From the NCBI GenBank assembly GCA_913009765.1, contig CAJVYT010000193.1, positions 1 through 7,954 of the forward strand: a stretch of DNA of 7,954 nt, read 5' to 3'. Positions within the stretch are counted from its first letter, which is position 1. The number at the start of each line of letters is the position of its first letter. This DNA comes from an uncultured candidate division Zixibacteria bacterium. Its GTDB lineage: Bacteria; Zixibacteria; MSB-5A5; GN15; FEB-12. The notes beneath the pieces are model-generated. The model was not told where the DNA came from and did not search any database. It saw only the letters and a program-made list of their open reading frames with translations. Both the position numbers and the translations under genes were made by a program. Of the stretch, positions 5,531 to 7,954 are shown piece after piece.

Positions 5531-6658
5531 TTACAAAGGCATTTCAGAGATTCTATACCGTTTGTATACTTTGGCACCCATCTGTTCAGCAGACCTTAGC
5601 ATCATTTCATTAGTTTCTAAAATCCATGAAAGCTCCGCATCAATAAGCCCTTTTTTAATTCCGGCATTGTAAATATTAACAAACATAAGTGAATCAACCC
5701 CTCGTTTTTGAAATTCGGGAATAATTCCAAATGTTACAATTCGTGTTCCTTTTACTTTATTACGTATTTTTGTATGCCAAAGATATTTTAGCAGTCCAAA
5801 AGGAAAGAGTGAGCCTTTGAGATATTTTAACGCTGTGTTTATATTTGGTAGTGCTAAAACAAAGCCAATAGGTTTTCCGTCGTGTTCAGCAAACAGAACC
5901 AAGCTTGGATCAACAACCTCTTTAAGATTTTTAGCCGTAAACATAAATTCATCTTCGTCCATTGGCACAAAACCCCAATTTTTCTCCCATGCTTTATTGT
6001 ATACTTCCATGGCAATTTTAATCTCATTGTCAAAGTCAGACATATTTAAAGCACGCATGGTTATTTTGCTTCGTTTAGCCAGATGGTCGGAAATTTTTTG
6101 CATCCGTTCAGGAATTGGGTCAGTAGATGACATTTGAAGTGCCAGTAAATCCATCACTTTTTTTAGTCCGAATTTTTCAGCAAGTTTTGGAAGATACGGC
6201 TGATTGTACGTCATCATTACCATTGGGGGAGAATCAAATCCTTCGACTAAAAAACCACATTCATGATTAGTAGAAAAATTAAGAGGTCCCCGCATTTTTT
6301 CGACACCCTCTTTTTTCAAAGTAATCATGGCAACTTTTAATAAAGTAGATGCAATCTGGTAATCGTCAGGGCAGTCAAAAAATCCAAACGAACCGATATT
6401 CTCTTCATGATAATCATTATGATGATAATTGATACAGGTTGCAATACGACCGACAATTTTTTTACCGTCATACGCTAAAAAGAGTTTTACTTTTGCAAAT
6501 TTGTAAAAAGGATTTTTCTTTTTGTCAAAAAATTCCTTCCGCTCCATTGTGAGTGGAGCGACATAGTTTGGGTCGTCTTTATATAATTTATTGGGGTATT
6601 CGATGAAATTATGTAATTGAGCAGAAGACTCAACTTCTCTCACTTCAATTTTTGCCAT
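5531..6658 (-). CDS. Two-part GNAT-fold acyltransferase, candidate ceramide synthase
   Basis: 375 residues, cytoplasmic by sequence, with no signal peptide. The N-terminal part (about 57-165) starts with VKLFLAYDGKKIVGRIA (57-73), like the first strands of a GNAT domain. The C-terminal part (about 198-375) ends with VLFAEHDGKPIGFVLALP (254-271) and VTFGIIPEFQKRGVDSLMF (308-326), where the QKRGVD loop resembles the acyl-CoA pyrophosphate-binding motif A. GNAT enzymes move acyl groups from CoA or carrier protein to amines. It follows the spt-like gene by 39 bases on the same strand, so the two are probably co-transcribed. A GNAT-superfamily protein is the ceramide synthase (bCerS) in Caulobacter; a similar N-acylation role here is inference from fold and neighbour, not from sequence identity. 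Only a weak AGG precedes the ATG. Confidence 0.75.
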   Translation of the reverse strand: MAKIEVREVESSAQLHNFIEYPNKLYKDDPNYVAPLTMERKEFFDKKKNPFYKFAKVKLFLAYDGKKIVGRIATCINYHHNDYHEENIGSFGFFDCPDDYQIASTLLKVAMITLKKEGVEKMRGPLNFSTNHECGFLVEGFDSPPMVMMTYNQPYLPKLAEKFGLKKVMDLLALQMSSTDPIPERMQKISDHLAKRSKITMRALNMSDFDNEIKIAMEVYNKAWEKNWGFVPMDEDEFMFTAKNLKEVVDPSLVLFAEHDGKPIGFVLALPNINTALKYLKGSLFPFGLLKYLWHTKIRNKVKGTRIVTFGIIPEFQKRGVDSLMFVNIYNAGIKKGLIDAELSWILETNEMMLRSAEQMGAKVYKRYRISEMPL

Positions 6659-6697
6659 TAGAACCTAACATTATCATACTAAAAGAATATGTTTTCA

Positions 6698-7921
6698 CTA
6701 TGAAATCAAACCTTTAGCACGACCGACTTTTGCCATCATCTCTACAACTTTTTCAAGTTGTTCCTGTGTATGGGTCGCTGTATAAGATGTACGAATCATT
6801 GCCTGTCCGGGAGGAACCGCCGGAGAAACAACCGGATTAGTGAAAACACCATTGTCTAGTAGTTCTTTCCAAAAAACAAATGCCGCCATATCATCACCGA
6901 CAATTATAGGTACAATAGGAGTTTCTGAATCGGCACAGTTAAAACCTAAACGACTAAATTCATCTTTCATTATTTTTCCGTTTTCTAAAACTTTTGTAAG
7001 ACGTTCGGGTTCTTCTTTTAAAATATCCAAACATGCCAGCACTGCAGCAGCATTTGACGGCGGAATTGATGCCGAGAAAATCAGGGAGCGGGCATGATGT
7101 TTTATATAATCTATTACTTTATGATCTCCTGCTACAAAACCACCTAAAGAAGCAAATGATTTTGAAAAAGTTCCCATGGTGAGGTCAACATCGTCAATCA
7201 TATTAAAATGTTCAGCTGTTCCGGCTCCTGTTTTTCCCAAAACACCGACACCGTGGGCATCATCGACAAGAACCTTCGCATTATATTGATTAGCAATTTT
7301 TACAAGTTCAGGAAGTTTGATTATATCACCTTCCATAGAAAAAACACCATCAACAACAACTAAAATACCGCCTTTAACCATTGTACGCACTTGTGCAATA
7401 ACTTTGGCAAAATCTTCCATATCATTGTGTGCAAATTTATATACTTTAGCATACGACAATCGGCAACCGTCAACAATACAGGCATGCACCTGTTTATCGA
7501 TAATAATGGCATCACCCTTAGTAGCAAGAGCAGAAATTACACCAAGATTTGTTTGGAAACCGGTCGAAAATACCTGAGCAGCATCTTTTTGAGCAAATTT
7601 AGCTAACCGTTCTTCAAGTTCAATATGAATATCAAGGGTGCCATTTAAAAAACGAGAACCTGTACAACCGGAACCGAATTTTCGCACAGCCTCGGCGGCA
7701 GCCTCTTTTACTTTTGGATGATTTACCAGACCAAGATAATTGTTTGAACCTATCATTATACACGGATGACCATCAATATCAACTTCATCGCCGGGTGCTG
7801 ATTGAATAGGGCGAAAATACGGGTATAACCCGGCTGCTTTTACCTCATCGGCATCATGGTAATTATAACACTTATCAAACAAACTTTTATAGGCAAGTTT
7901 TGCGTTCTTTTCGGTGTGCAA
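6698..7921 (-). CDS. spt: Serine palmitoyltransferase-like PLP enzyme
   Basis: 407 residues, alpha-oxoamine synthase family. Serine palmitoyltransferase condenses L-serine with a long-chain acyl thioester to 3-ketosphinganine, the first step of sphingolipid synthesis, in the cytoplasm. Visible are GLYPYFRPIQS (31-41), an N-terminal block typical of SPT; SNNYLGL (59-65); GSGCTGSRFLNGT (83-95); His146 in DKQVHACIVDG, expected to stack on PLP; VDDAHGVGVLG (219-229); Lys254 in GTFSKSFASLGG, the PLP Schiff-base lysine; and Arg377 near the C-terminus, the likely carboxylate-binding Arg. Close relatives are KBL and BioF, but the RPIQS block and overall pattern favour SPT. The start is TTG at 7921, supported by AAAAGGAG five bases upstream; the frame stays open to the library end, so a start further upstream cannot be excluded. 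Confidence 0.85.
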   Translation of the reverse strand: MHTEKNAKLAYKSLFDKCYNYHDADEVKAAGLYPYFRPIQSAPGDEVDIDGHPCIMIGSNNYLGLVNHPKVKEAAAEAVRKFGSGCTGSRFLNGTLDIHIELEERLAKFAQKDAAQVFSTGFQTNLGVISALATKGDAIIIDKQVHACIVDGCRLSYAKVYKFAHNDMEDFAKVIAQVRTMVKGGILVVVDGVFSMEGDIIKLPELVKIANQYNAKVLVDDAHGVGVLGKTGAGTAEHFNMIDDVDLTMGTFSKSFASLGGFVAGDHKVIDYIKHHARSLIFSASIPPSNAAAVLACLDILKEEPERLTKVLENGKIMKDEFSRLGFNCADSETPIVPIIVGDDMAAFVFWKELLDNGVFTNPVVSPAVPPGQAMIRTSYTATHTQEQLEKVVEMMAKVGRAKGLIS

Positions 7922-7926
7922 AACAG

Positions 7927-7934
7927 CTCCTTTT
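7927..7934 (-). promoter_or_regulatory. Ribosome site supporting the TTG start of spt
   Basis: AAAAGGAG, then a five-base spacer CTGTT and TTG (7919-7921). Only two genuine bases remain beyond it before the adapter, so the promoter is outside the window. Confidence 0.6.
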
Positions 7935-7936
7935 AC

Positions 7937-7954
7937 AGATCGGAAGAGCGTCGG
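7937..7954. other. Illumina Read 1-side adapter remnant
   Basis: AGATCGGAAGAGCGTCG matches the start of the TruSeq universal adapter read through from the insert; the final base differs from the adapter. The genuine insert ends at 7936. Confidence 0.95.

Noticed and set aside
6840..7606. Plus-strand open frames opposite spt
   Set aside because: They are mirror frames of a strongly conserved enzyme and have no family features.

Overview
The window is a 7,820-base piece of bacterial DNA (positions 117-7936) flanked on both sides by Illumina library adapter sequence (51-116 and 7937-7954). Positions 1-50 look like T-rich read-through noise beyond the flow-cell adapter. Both ends are therefore library boundaries, and the genes touching them must be read as cut there.

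The genuine DNA is AT-rich. It uses strong AGGAG-type ribosome binding sites, and one start is probably TTG. A serine palmitoyltransferase-type enzyme, N-terminal signal peptides and YPNS-type helical repeats suggest a Gram-negative-type lineage that may make sphingolipids, perhaps in or near the Bacteroidota/FCB group. This placement is an inference; no rRNA or other marker is present.

Left block, all on the minus strand (4106 down to 117): a ComM/YifB-family AAA+ ATPase, then a probable separate transcription unit with its own sigma70-like promoter (2517-2545). That unit holds a small metzincin-like metallopeptidase with a mis-framed start, then two tandem paralogous secreted proteins, then a third secreted protein cut by the library end. 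The last three genes are joined by one-base stop/start overlaps (TAATG) or a very short gap, and a 55-bp gene junction occurs twice.

Middle (4139-4499): a clean intrinsic terminator pointing right with no plus-strand gene to serve, then about 330 bases without a recognisable gene, holding an 8-bp palindrome. Next is a plus-strand pair: a macro-domain protein and a small putative lipoprotein 4 bases downstream.

Right block, minus strand: a serine palmitoyltransferase-like PLP enzyme followed after about 39 bases by a 375-residue GNAT-fold protein. These may carry out the first step and the N-acylation step of bacterial ceramide synthesis. The assignment of the GNAT protein is inferred from fold and context.

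The observations most worth following are the spt-GNAT pair, the metallopeptidase whose promoter, ribosome site and ATG lie one frame away from its body across a TTTTTTC heptamer, and the duplicated junction in the secreted-protein array.
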